From contig OU015662.1 in the NCBI GenBank assembly GCA_907165275.2, forward strand, positions 6,827,501-6,891,500: a DNA stretch of 64,000 bases, given 5' to 3'. This document shows positions 48,893 through 58,170 of the stretch, in pieces. A program made the translations under genes and the position numbers. The notes beneath the pieces were generated by a model that made no database searches, was not told where the DNA came from, and saw only the letters and a program-made list of their open reading frames with translations. The DNA is from Zygaena filipendulae. Lineage: Eukaryota > Arthropoda > Insecta > Lepidoptera > Zygaenidae. Position 1 is the stretch's first letter, and every line of letters begins with the position of its first letter.

Positions 48893-51800
48893 GTAAACTG
48901 GATATTTTAGAACTCGATACTATAATAAATTAAGTAGCTCATTTATTGAATGGTCCCTATACAATTTTATGGTCAAAGTCTCCAATTGTGACCCTAAATT
49001 ACCTCGAGAAGCTAATAATTATTATTATGATTAATCTGTGCTAAAACGTATTTACATTTTTTGTGAATTTTTCCTGTGTCGCTTCTTGATGTTCTTGATG
49101 ATCTTCTATCTTCTTCGAAATAGAAACGACTAGACTACATTTAGGTTCTACAGAACAGAAAAGATGGTATCTCAAACCATATTAGTGCAATGACGTGGAT
49201 TCAGATTGTTTTTAGTCCATTAGGAAAGCAATTTACTTTATGTTATCACAGATTGGCTTCAAACGTCCGTTCAGCAAGTATGATTACGTTGTTTTTTGCG
49301 GCGGCACTTTGGTGGGGCAAACCAAAATCTTGTCGGCAGCACACTGTTTTACCACCACCACTAAATCATGTTTGGGTTTAATTCGTAAGTAAGTACCTAG
49401 CTACTTATTTACCTAGAAGTGTGGTAAGTGCCTGTACCTATATTATATAGTTACACGTGAACTTTTTGGTCATACCTACCTGTTTTTTTTTTGCTATATT
49501 TTGGATCTGCATGCTGAGTTAAAAAAATCATTTATCCAATCATAAAACCATTTGATCAGCGTGCAAAAAGATTTTTCGTAAGTCTTCCATGATGTCACCC
49601 TTTCCAAAGAAAACGCTACAACAGGTGGGCGAGTTTGGACGGAAGATAGCTAATACCCTAAATTATTACACAGACTACTTTCATCTCCGAATTCCCGAGG
49701 GAATCCTGAAAATCGCGCTCGCGAAGCGTCGCGGGGAACTGCTAGCTAAGTTTCCATAAAATTTAATTGCATGAAAACTGAGCGGAAATACCGTCGCGGC
49801 TAAGAATTGTTTTAGGTGAACCTAAAACACCTATTGACTCTACATAATATTGCCGATACGCTGAGAAATCGTATTATAGATGTCTAAATGCCATTTACCC
49901 GCAGTATAAACCCGCGTTTTTGTTAACGTTTTGACTGGGATCAATAGTTTTTTTCGAATATTTATCTATATTATAAAAAATGAATCCCTATTTCCCTTGG
50001 TCACGGCATCACGCGTGAACGGTTGGACCAATTGAGCTTGCTTGTTGTGTATGTTATTGTAAGGAGAGGAAAAATATGAATTTTGGAGTTCCTGCGGGAA
50101 TCCCGAAACTCACGCAGGTGAATCTCCAAAACGGTTAGACCGATTTTGACGGCACTTTCACTGCTAATAATTAGCTAATGTTATAAGGACTAAATTAGGC
50201 TACTTTGGACTTCCTGCAGGAATTCCGAAACTCACGCGGGTGAAACCGCGGGGCACAGCTTGTATTTTTATAATAAGCATGAATTATCGAGAGGACAAAA
50301 TCAATTTCTCCTTCGTTCAATTTTACATAGTGTAGAACCAAGAGACACTGCCGGGATGTACGCGGTGGCGGGAAATTTACGCACAGTGACCTACAACTGG
50401 GTGTACTCAAAGGATGACCAACACGAGCAGTGGATACGCATAAAGAACGTCACTTATCCAGCAAACTACAATTTTCCTCACGGCGATGTTGCTATAGTGG
50501 TAAATAAAAATTGATGACTTCTATTAATTATCTGCTTGTTGTTGGTGGGTTACAAAGTCTGCCCTAAGTTAGTCAAGCTGACAATCTTTAATCGTTATTG
50601 CTATAGAAAAAGAATTTATCGTCAAGTCACCACAAGTATATTTGTATTTACATTTTTTCTGTGTTTTGTACATGTGTATTTCTACTGTGCGCAATAAAGT
50701 ATATTTGATTTGATTTATAAACAGAAATGTTAATTACATAGTGTATACTAGCTGTCCCCCGCGGTTTCAACGCGGTAATTTCGAAGTTCCCGTGGGCATT
50801 TCAAGATAAAAAGTACTCTATGTCACTCAGGATTACCGTAGCTTCCTATAAATGAAAGAATTTTTAAAATCGGTTAAGTAGATCCAGAGATTACTAGGTT
50901 ACAAACTCACAAACTTTACATCTTTATAATATTAGTATACCTAGATTATACTCTCTTTCTACTCTATTATACAATATATAATGATACCTATTATCCAGAG
51001 ATATTTATACTGAAATAATCTTTATAATAACTTTTTCAGTTTGTAGAAAAACCATTCCAATTGAACAGTTATGTTCAGACGATAACTTACGCGAGCAAGC
51101 ATGTTGATTACTACTACACTTGCGGTAAATGTCTCGTGTCCGGGTTTGGTATGATCAATTCCAAAGTAAGTTGATTGTTCTCTTTGTAGAGTATAGTCCA
51201 CTTCTTGAATTTCCATTACAGATATGCAATAATGAGACAGTGTAACAGCTCACGTATGAGTTAAAACAATTACAAAAAATAAGTAGATATAGCGGCAAGC
51301 GCATGATGACAATATCCCGCCAGACGAAAACGAACGTCTCGATTTGCATAGAGGGAGAATAACGCTGTTTCTTCGCGTGATGCGTCACGATTTCTACCAA
51401 TTAACTACTAAACTATCGCAGGCCACATTAAGGAACTCGTTTCGAAATTGTGTGTTTATGTACCTAATCAAAGTGGTTTTCGTTTTCAGGTTTTGTCAGA
51501 CAGTTTGCAAGTTGCACAATTACAGTTGGTACCGCAACGCAGATGTCTCCACTATCTTCGCGACAACTATATTTATGTATGCACGTCGACAAGGTTGACT
51601 GCTACCGGTAATATAACTACATAAAAAAATGCACCGCATTCTTTAATCAATTGTACAACGAGTATAACTTAACAAGAAGAATATAACAAAAATTGCTAAC
51701 TTAATACATAGATTCCTACATAATATCATGGCTACTACCTCATGGCTACTACAGTATAGTTGGTTCCCGAATTTTTATTTACAAAAACTCGTTCTAAGTA

Positions 51801-52470
51801 TTTATAAACGGAATGAAAGGAAACAAGTTTCTAGATGTAGACCTGCGTTTGGTCTGTGCGTTGTCTACTGCCTTTCAGTCAGTCTCGATACTATCAAGGT
51901 ACTGGTATATAGGATGAATATCTTTGCCTTGTGTGTTTTTTAAGACATTAATACCGTTAATATGCCGGGAAAAACAATTTCCTTCAATATTCATAACTGT
52001 ACTAATTTTACTTTGAATTTTAATTAAAGAAATGTTATGTTACACTATCTACTGTTTTATTTCCTTACAATCGAAGTGAAAAGCAGAGTTTATAACTCGT
52101 CCACAAAACCATTTTATCAACCATTTAAAAATGGTTCGTTTTGTGCACTCGTTGTAAAATCTTCTATTTTGCATCAATTACAGGGAAAGGCGATTCTGGG
52201 GGCCCTTTAGTTTGCACTAACACAGGCGATCCTCGGGAAGTGGAAGGCAAAGGTATTCTAGTAGGCATCCTAGCCGGCTACGATGTCAAAAACAAAGTTA
52301 ATATTTTCGCCCGTGTCTCCGCATACCACAAATATATGGACAGAAACTGTGCTCGTTATTTGAATGGAGTTACTATTTTCGATTTTGTTGCCACGATATT
52401 TGTGATTGTATCTTTTTTAAAATTAAAGACATTTTTGTTCTTGTTTTTGTGTGTATTTTTTTTAAGTTAA
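48704..52470 (+). CDS. Chymotrypsin-fold serine protease A (341 residues)
   Basis: Secreted S1-family serine protease built from six exons: 48704-48892, 49252-49388, 50331-50499, 51040-51165, 51490-51607, 52184-52470. The order is: hydrophobic signal peptide (about 1-18), pro-region, activation region EARRVRGG (cleavage after Arg48), then the protease domain with His94 (LSAAHC), Asp161 (HGDVAIV) and Ser251 (GDSGGP). Disulfide partners C42-C58, C136-C201 and C168-C182 (chymotrypsin numbering) are visible; Cys191 is Gly and Cys220 is missing. The residue in the Ser214 position is Ala, and the position-189 residue is Ala, so specificity cannot be guessed. N-glycosylation sequons NFT and NVT. A hydrophobic C-terminal stretch of about 35 residues could be a membrane anchor. 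Possibly weak or unusual activity. Gene B lies 904 bp downstream in the same direction. Confidence 0.9.
49252..49388 (+). CDS. Protease A exon 2: catalytic His
   Basis: 137 bases with FCGGTLVGQTKILSAAHC. The 3' end has overlapping donors CGTAAGTAAGT. I chose the second (exon ends 49388) because it gives phase 2 and an exon 3 of 169 bases, identical in both respects to gene B. Using the first (49384) requires an acceptor at 50336 instead. Confidence 0.82.
49692..49750 (-). repeat. actagctgt/ccgcggttt element fragment
   Basis: ctccgaattcccgagggaat and gtcgcggggaactgctagct, in intron 2 of protease A. Confidence 0.5.
49962..50264 (-). repeat. actagctgt/ccgcggttt element, two-module copy
   Basis: Same two-module subfamily as 12789-13085 (cacggcatcacgcgtgaacg, ggctactttggacttcctgc, gaaaccgcggggcacagctt). 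It ends 66 bases before exon 3 of protease A. Confidence 0.75.
50331..50499 (+). CDS. Protease A exon 3: catalytic Asp
   Basis: 169 bases, phase 2 in, phase 0 out. It encodes VEPRDTAGMYAVAGNLRTVT and ends with KNVTYPANYNFPHGDVAIV. The acceptor is ttcaattttacatag, the donor GTAAAT. Confidence 0.85.
50747..50945 (+). repeat. actagctgt/ccgcggttt element
   Basis: actagctgtcccccgcggtt through gttacaaactcacaaacttt to ataatattagtatacctaga, in intron 3 of protease A. Confidence 0.7.
51040..51165 (+). CDS. Protease A exon 4
   Basis: 42 codons, phase 0 both ends. It encodes FVEKPFQLNSYVQTITYASK and ends CGKCLVSGFGMINSK with donor GTAAGT. It contains Cys136 plus one extra nearby Cys. Confidence 0.88.
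51490..51607 (+). CDS. Protease A exon 5
   Basis: 118 bases, phase 0 in, phase 1 out. It encodes VLSDSLQVAQLQLVPQRRCL and ends YIYVCTSTRLTAT plus the first base of Gly. It contains Cys168 and Cys182. The acceptor is ttttcgttttcag, the donor GTAATA. Confidence 0.85.
52184..52470 (+). CDS. Protease A exon 6: catalytic Ser and hydrophobic tail
   Basis: 287 bases to TAA at 52468-52470. It begins (G)KGDSGGPLVCTNTGDP, continues GILVGILAGYDVKNKVNIF, and ends in a strongly hydrophobic tail rich in Phe, Leu and Val. Confidence 0.9.
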
Positions 52471-52580
52471 GTTTGTTAAGTTTTTAACTTCAGTTTAAAA
52501 AAAAAAATAGAAAAAATAGATAATGAAATAAGGAAAATAGGGATTTCGTAAAACGAATCCTTGAAAGAGTTTGAATATTT

Positions 52581-52586
52581 AATAAA
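52581..52586 (+). terminator. Polyadenylation signal, protease A
   Basis: AATAAA 111 bases past the stop codon. Confidence 0.5.
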
Positions 52587-53373
52587 CTTAATTCTTCTCC
52601 AGACATTTTGTTGCCCCTTCTCACGAGAACCGTACTTGCGTTCTTTTTCTTTAATGATGGTGTCTGACGCAGTTTATGGCCAATATTTTTCCAGTGACAG
52701 GGTTGAAAGGTCCCTGGCAGTGATTATCATTCACTATCATTATAGTGATTATATTATCTTTGATAAATATAGGTACCTATTATTATTTTTCTCTCTCAAT
52801 CGCTATGACATCAATATTCACCACAACAATCTTTAGAACGAAGTTCTTTATTGCACAGTCCGGATATTGGTTGTTGGAACGATTATTATTGGTTGCTTAT
52901 TGGTTTGCGCTAGCTGCTCTCAATGTCAGTGGCAAGTGGCACTCAGTTGTCAGTGACTCGGACCAATAAGGACCAATATAGTACGTCACCGTACTTACTC
53001 CATGTATGAATTACACAAATCCACACACTGTCATGGCATAATTACTCTAAAAGTTACCATTTAATAAAATAAGAAAAAGAACCGAATTCAACGCTTGAGC
53101 AATAAAAAGCTTAAAAAAATATCACTGTAACGTAGTGATTACCTTCTCTCTGATCACTGTTAGTTAATTTACCAAAGAGTTTATAAGAGTAAACCAATGA
53201 TATTGAATGTCTTTGAGAGTAAACCAATAATTTTTGTATTCGAAGAATTTTAACCTGCAAAGAGAATCATTGGCATATACCTACTGTCGTTTGAGGTTGA
53301 TATTTGTTAATATTTTATCCTCTTTCGGATTCTTCTTGGGTTCTTCTATGTTATATAATAATATACCTACCTA
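52587..53373 (+). promoter_or_regulatory. Spacer between proteases A and B
   Basis: About 0.8 kb without a gene. Open frames at 52561-52836 and 52745-52969 resemble nothing I know. An agagtaaaccaat motif is duplicated near 53185 and 53216, echoing the agagtgaaat repeats before gene A. It presumably contains the promoter of gene B. Confidence 0.35.
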
Positions 53374-53541
53374 ATGTATAATTTGTTATTTTATAATATA
53401 TTAATATTGAATTTTGCTTTGTTAAATGCAAACCAACACAATATGCAATTTGTTAACGACACGCATTTCGAAATAGACGGGGAAATTGTCCCACGCGTAG
53501 TCAACGGCTGGCGAGCTCAACTTGGAGATGTTCCATATCAA
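53374..53541 (+). CDS. Protease B exon 1: signal, pro-region, activation site
   Basis: 56 codons from the ATG at 53374 (MYNLLFYNILILNFALLNAN) to VPRVVNGWRAQLGDVPYQ, phase 0, donor GTAGGT. Confidence 0.9.
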
Positions 53542-56500
53542 GTAGGTGCTGCATTATTATTACAGAATACAGTAACTGCTAAGATCTTCTTATGAGAGAA
53601 AATACAAATTAAAAGGAATAGGTATAATACAACAGAATTGGACCAGTGAAAAACACTTCTTTCAATGCATTTTACGTAGGTAGGTTTCTCTTAGTAAAAC
53701 ATGAGGCCGGTCCAACCACAACTGCTAAAATATATTTGATCAAGAATAACCAAGAACTTACATTCTAACTGGTTTTTTTCTTTCAAATCGGTCAAAAGCA
53801 CGAGCTCAATGCTATTAGGTACCTACCTATAACAAATCAAATCAAATAGTTATTTTGTTGATAATTTTTTAAGTCTGATTATTAATTATAGAGTAATAAA
53901 ATAAATTATAAAGTTGTTATTTATTTATTTAAGTACACAAAACAGATTGTAGTCATTACAATTTTTACTTATTATAGTGTATTATTATATGTTCCGACCA
54001 CAAACCAGAGATATGCATACCTAGAAAGACTAAAAATATCGAGCAAAGTACAGAGCAATACTTAAATTTATTTTGATATTTATGGATCTCAGAAAAATAG
54101 AACCACAATTAGCAATATATAGTAGCAATATATAATAGCAATATATAGTAAATATATATAGTAAATCAACTTTAATATATTATGTTGTTAGTTTAATTAG
54201 GTATTTAACAGCTTATAAATCATTTTTAACGCAGGTTCAGATAATGAATCTAAATTCATATAAAGAGGCAAAGTTTATAACTTAAATTTGTTTTTCCATT
54301 ATCAGATTGCACTAAAAGCGAGTCTATACGGTAATAGAAGGAGACGAAGAGGAAAATGGAACAGGAGACCAATCCGAACGACTAGCCAAGTTTACTACAC
54401 TTTTTGTGGGGCTGTCATAGTAGCGGAGCGTAAACTGATCACCGCCGCACACTGTGTAGCCAGAAAAAGAAATATATTTGAAAAACTCTGCAACATAAAG
54501 TAGGTTGTACTATATTTGTTTATTTCGTTTCTGAAAAATGAGTTGGTATACTACTAACTACTAGAATATTTTATTGCAAACTATTTGAATAGACTATTTG
54601 ACTAAATAGGTTTTAGTCCGTCGTGTTTAGATTAATAAAAAATATTGGAAACTTATTTTTTACGTATTTCGTCGCGTGATGTCACTATACGGTACCAACA
54701 GTTTACGGGCATAATATGACGTTACGAGCCCGCACTCTTGAAATTACTGCGCTTTATCATCTAAGTATATTTTCATCAATTTGAAAAAGCAAAGTATACG
54801 TATAAGTATACCATTTTTATTATCTATGATATTTTCTGAATAGTTACTCTATAGCCATGATCTTTATACTGGTCGCCTCATTGTATTCTATTTCTCTGGG
54901 AATCCATCAAACGACGCTTTATAATTTAACGTAAATACCTAGGAATCTCTTTCTTAGTCACGACCTACCTGTGGTAGCGATGATGCGATTTCCCTACTAC
55001 TCCCCACAGGGGTGAGCTTAGTAAATACCTATATCTTGAAATCCTTAAAAACCTCTGCTTAATCAAGATTTTCCAGGATGAATTATTTATTTTCTTAATT
55101 CCGTTATTCCAGTCGCTTAGCCACAAGGCAACTTTCTCTCGTTAGAGCTGTTGCTGGCAACCTCAGGAACCAAGCGAGAGAACAAATAACTGACAGCATT
55201 GAAAACGGCCAATGGAGAAGGATTATGAATGCCACATACCCTTCGAACTATATGTTCCCTCAACATGATATAGCTATATTAGTTAGTTTAATCTTAATAT
55301 AAGTATATGTATATTATTATAAGAATTAATTGCTGTTCGTTTGTCTCGCTAAACCTCGAGAATGGCTGGACCGAGTTGACTAATTTTGGTCTTGAAATAT
55401 TTATGGAAGTTCAGTAAAGGTTTAACAAGTAAATTAAGCTATTTTGGCGTTCCTGCGGGAATTCCTAAACTCACGCGGATGAAACCGCGGGGCACAGCTA
55501 ATGATTAATATTTGATTGCCCTGAATATATTATATGGTTATTATTGGATTGGTGGCCTAATTAGTGAACAATACTAATTCAAACCATCGTGTCCCGATCT
55601 TGGTCGCAAGATGACGATAGTAGGTAGTTCTCGCAAACGACCAGCTGTGGAGCACTTCAATATTTACCAAGAAGATGTCTGCAATATTTTTGAAATGTTT
55701 TCAAAATTATAATTAATTTGTCGATCGATCACGACGATTTGCAAGGTATGCTTGCTCACTTTCCACCTCTTATTAAGTATATTTACAAATATTCAGCATA
55801 AATTAAGGGTTCTAGGATTATGATAGGTAATCATATCGCATCTTAGGACGTTATATATTTTTACTAAATTACATTTTACTGGATTATCAACTGTGAATGG
55901 GAATTCTGCTTTATGGAATCCGTTCTACCTACACTGTAAATACATATCTAATCTACCTTTTATAAGGTTTAATTATATTATTATAGAAAAAAGTCCAATA
56001 TAAATAACACAATCTTCTAAAATCTAAGATATTTGAAATGAAATGAAATGAAGTTTATTCGTTACGACTACAAATAAATAAAATGGGTTAACAAAAAGTA
56101 GCACAAACTGTCGCAACAAAAAGGCAACCAGCTCAGCATAAGCCGGGAACCATTAGGGGCCCGACGCTGGTCTTCCGCTGGATTTCATTTAAAAATCGAT
56201 ATGGGAGAAAATAGGTAAAATGTTTACCCTATTATTGATGCAAGAATTGGATAATCTAGAGTTCCATATGGCTCTGTATTTGCCATTTGGACCTATCTCG
56301 TACATGAACAGTTTCATATTAATTTTAATTTGACAGCGAAGTTTAAAGGGTGGAAACTTTTTCCTTTCGAGGTAAGAAATCCCAAAAACGGTGTGTATGA
56401 GTTTTCAGTATTGGATTTTATTATTTTTCATTTCAGTTCGTGTATGTGCGGTTTCGATACAATTCGTACGTCGGCCGTATACCTTATGCTAGTACATACA

Positions 56501-57721
56501 TAGACTATAGTGGATCTTGTTTGGTGTCAGGTTACGGACGTATTTCGTCAACGGTGAGTTTGATGTATTTTTTTGAAGAGCCGACTTTCGTAGTTTTTAA
56601 ATATTAAAATTTTTCCGCAAGTTTAAAGATAACTTCATTATAACTTTTAAATATCGGTCATAGTATATAGGAATTATATCTATAATACTCCTCAAATCCT
56701 CCTTAATTTCCTCTTCGACTCTTCTGGTTAGACACTATTCTTTTGTGACTTTATCTTATCGCTTTTTTAACATTGACGTAAAAAAATTACGGTTCTAAAT
56801 TTCCATTCAAAACATCTATATCTCTATTAACAGTTTCTTAAAAGACAGTTTACAAAGTCTCTTTAAGCAACCCTTGTTTTGGGAAACCCATCACTAATCA
56901 TCAGACCTATTAAAAGAACACTAAAGGTTTAATGGTAACCACGTATCTGCAGGCGTCTTTTAAAATAATAGTAATTTTTTTGACACAGGGCACATCGGAC
57001 TCATTGCTAAAAGCACAGTTGCCAATAATACAACGTGCTTCGTGCAGCAGGATTCATCGCAGAAATATGCGTGATTTTGTTTGTGTGTCAAGTGAAATAT
57101 CCGATGTTGGTCAGGTAAAGAAGTAGAGAGATTTTTCTTTCTTTTTGAAATTCTCAATTTCTCTTGTCTTGTTAACCGATTTCCCAAAAAGGAGGAAGGA
57201 GGTTCTCTATGTTTTTTTTTGTATGTTTGTTACCTCACAACTTTCGACTGGGTGAACCGATTTTGATGATTCTTTTTTATTCGAAAGCTGGTGCTTCCCG
57301 TTTGGTCCCATTGTCATGAAATCAGGATCTGATTATAAGATCTTGGAGAAAGAGGGAACTCTTCAAATATTATAAGCACACCTATAGCGATTTGGGTATT
57401 TTGTATAGTAAATCGTTCATTTTTATGAAGGTATTGCTAAAGTATTCACCGCAACTAATGATCCATATCCTACAGGGTGATTCTGGAGGTCCACTTGTAT
57501 GCCAAAACACGGGTGATCCTAACGACAAAGGTGGAGGTGTCCTGGTGGGGATTGTGAGCGGCCACCGTTACGGGTGCGGCTCGTTCTTCGCTAGAGTATC
57601 GTCGTATTACGAATATCTCGAAAGAAACACAGCGCTACAAATATACGAACCAAATCTACCATTTGTTCTATTACCGCATATCATATTTTATTTTTTAAGC
57701 AACACGTTTTCGCTATTCTGA
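53374..57721 (+). CDS. Chymotrypsin-fold serine protease B (339 residues)
   Basis: Secreted S1-family serine protease, paralogue of gene A, built from six exons: 53374-53541, 54306-54499, 55113-55281, 56437-56553, 56989-57114, 57476-57721. Signal peptide about 1-20, activation site PR/VVNG after Arg41, then His105 (ITAAHC), Asp173 (QHDIAIL) and Ser261 (GDSGGP). By alignment Asp255 is in the position-189 place (DVGQGDS), which would suggest trypsin-like cleavage after Arg or Lys. Cys191 is replaced by Gly, while a Cys near position 220 (YGCGS) remains, apparently unpaired. A strongly basic insert with five consecutive Arg (67-71) precedes the His loop. Sequons include NDT and NAT. The C-terminus is hydrophobic. 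It is convergent with the pseudoprotease gene C, with 215 bp between stop codons. Confidence 0.92.
54306..54499 (+). CDS. Protease B exon 2: basic insert and catalytic His
   Basis: 194 bases, phase 2 out. It reads IALKASLYGNRRRRRGKWNR and FCGAVIVAERKLITAAHC. The acceptor is tttttccattatcag, the donor GTAGGT. Confidence 0.9.
54613..54832 (+). mobile_element. MITE, TTAGTCYGTC family, copy d
   Basis: Left end ttagtccgtcgtgtttagat, then a decayed gtgatgtcac and agtttacgggcataatatga. The right end is poorly preserved. In intron 2 of protease B. Confidence 0.6.
55113..55281 (+). CDS. Protease B exon 3: catalytic Asp
   Basis: 169 bases, the same length and phases as exon 3 of gene A. It encodes RLATRQLSLVRAVAGNLRNQ and ends NATYPSNYMFPQHDIAIL. 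The acceptor is ttccgttattccag, the donor GTTAGT. Confidence 0.9.
55311..55503 (-). repeat. actagctgt/ccgcggttt element
   Basis: It has gcgttcctgcgggaattcct and ends gaaaccgcggggcacagcta. In intron 3 of protease B, about 30 bases past the donor. Confidence 0.7.
56437..56553 (+). CDS. Protease B exon 4
   Basis: 39 codons, phase 0 both ends: FVYVRFRYNSYVGRIPYAST then CLVSGYGRISST, donor GTGAGT. It contains Cys136. Confidence 0.9.
56989..57114 (+). CDS. Protease B exon 5
   Basis: 42 codons, phase 0 both ends: GTSDSLLKAQLPIIQRASCS and DFVCVSSEISDVGQ, donor GTAAAG. It contains Cys168, Cys182 and the Asp aligned with position 189. Confidence 0.9.
57166..57440 (+). repeat. ggaggaggtt repeat, long copy
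   Basis: Starts ttaaccgatttcccaaaaag, passes ggtcccattgtcatgaaatc and gatcttggagaaagagggaa, and ends acacctatagcgatttgggt then tagtaaatcgttcattt. A related copy lies at 62870-63125. It ends about 35 bases before exon 6 of protease B. Confidence 0.75.
57476..57721 (+). CDS. Protease B exon 6: catalytic Ser and hydrophobic tail
   Basis: 246 bases to TGA. It reads GDSGGPLVCQNTGDPNDKGG then GVLVGIVSGHRYGCGSFFAR and ends with a roughly 20-residue hydrophobic tail. Confidence 0.92.
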   Translation, partial: GDSGGPLVCQNTGDPNDKGGGVLVGIVSGHRYGCGSFFARVSSYYEYLERNTALQIYEPNLPFVLLPHIIFYFLSNTFSLF

Positions 57722-57931
57722 TTTCGTAATTTTTTTTTGCTTTACACAATCCTGGTATGGTTAATACGGCGAACTATCTTAAAACGTGTTAGTAAAAAAA
57801 TATATAGGCACCTGTACGAAGAACGAAATTATAGCATGGCTTTTTTGTGCTTGAACTATAATCAATCTGCTAATTAATTTTTTAGTTTAATTCTGCTATT
57901 AATTAAAAGGTAGATTATTTTTTGTAGTCTG

Positions 57932-57937
57932 TTTATT
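57932..57937 (-). terminator. Polyadenylation signal overlapping the stop of gene C
   Basis: AATAAA on the minus strand shares its first base with the end of the TAA stop of gene C. Confidence 0.35.
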
Positions 57938-58170
57938 TAGGTAATAGGGAAAAAATTTACAACACTAAATAATAAAAGCGGTGCTAATATGTTATCAGTT
58001 GCTATTTTAACGGAACTATCAGTTACCCATTGACTGAATAGACCTATTTTCATATAAAGAGTGGGAAGATCATTATGTATGACACTGGTAACACCGACTA
58101 ATAGTCCTTGATCATCTACTTCGGCTGGGTCCTGAGTGTGGTAACATACGAGGCCAGCACCTTCGGTTTC
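57937..58170 (-). CDS. Homologue C last exon: ETEGAG in place of GDSGGP
   Basis: 77 codons and TAA. It reads ETEGAGLVCYHTQDPAEVDD then QGLLVGVTSVIHNDLPTLYM, KIGLFSQWV, and a hydrophobic tail. The acceptor is ctattattcag. Confidence 0.88.
   Translation of the reverse strand, partial: ETEGAGLVCYHTQDPAEVDDQGLLVGVTSVIHNDLPTLYMKIGLFSQWVTDSSVKIATDNILAPLLLFSVVNFFPIT

Noticed and set aside
49379..49385. Simple end of protease A exon 2 at the first donor (49384)
   Set aside because: The second donor gives the same phase and a 169-base exon 3 as gene B, so it is preferred; the first is kept only as a possible isoform.
54306..54370. Frameshift explaining the Arg run in protease B
   Set aside because: The frame is continuous from the acceptor to ITAAHC, and both flanking phases agree with the paralogue.
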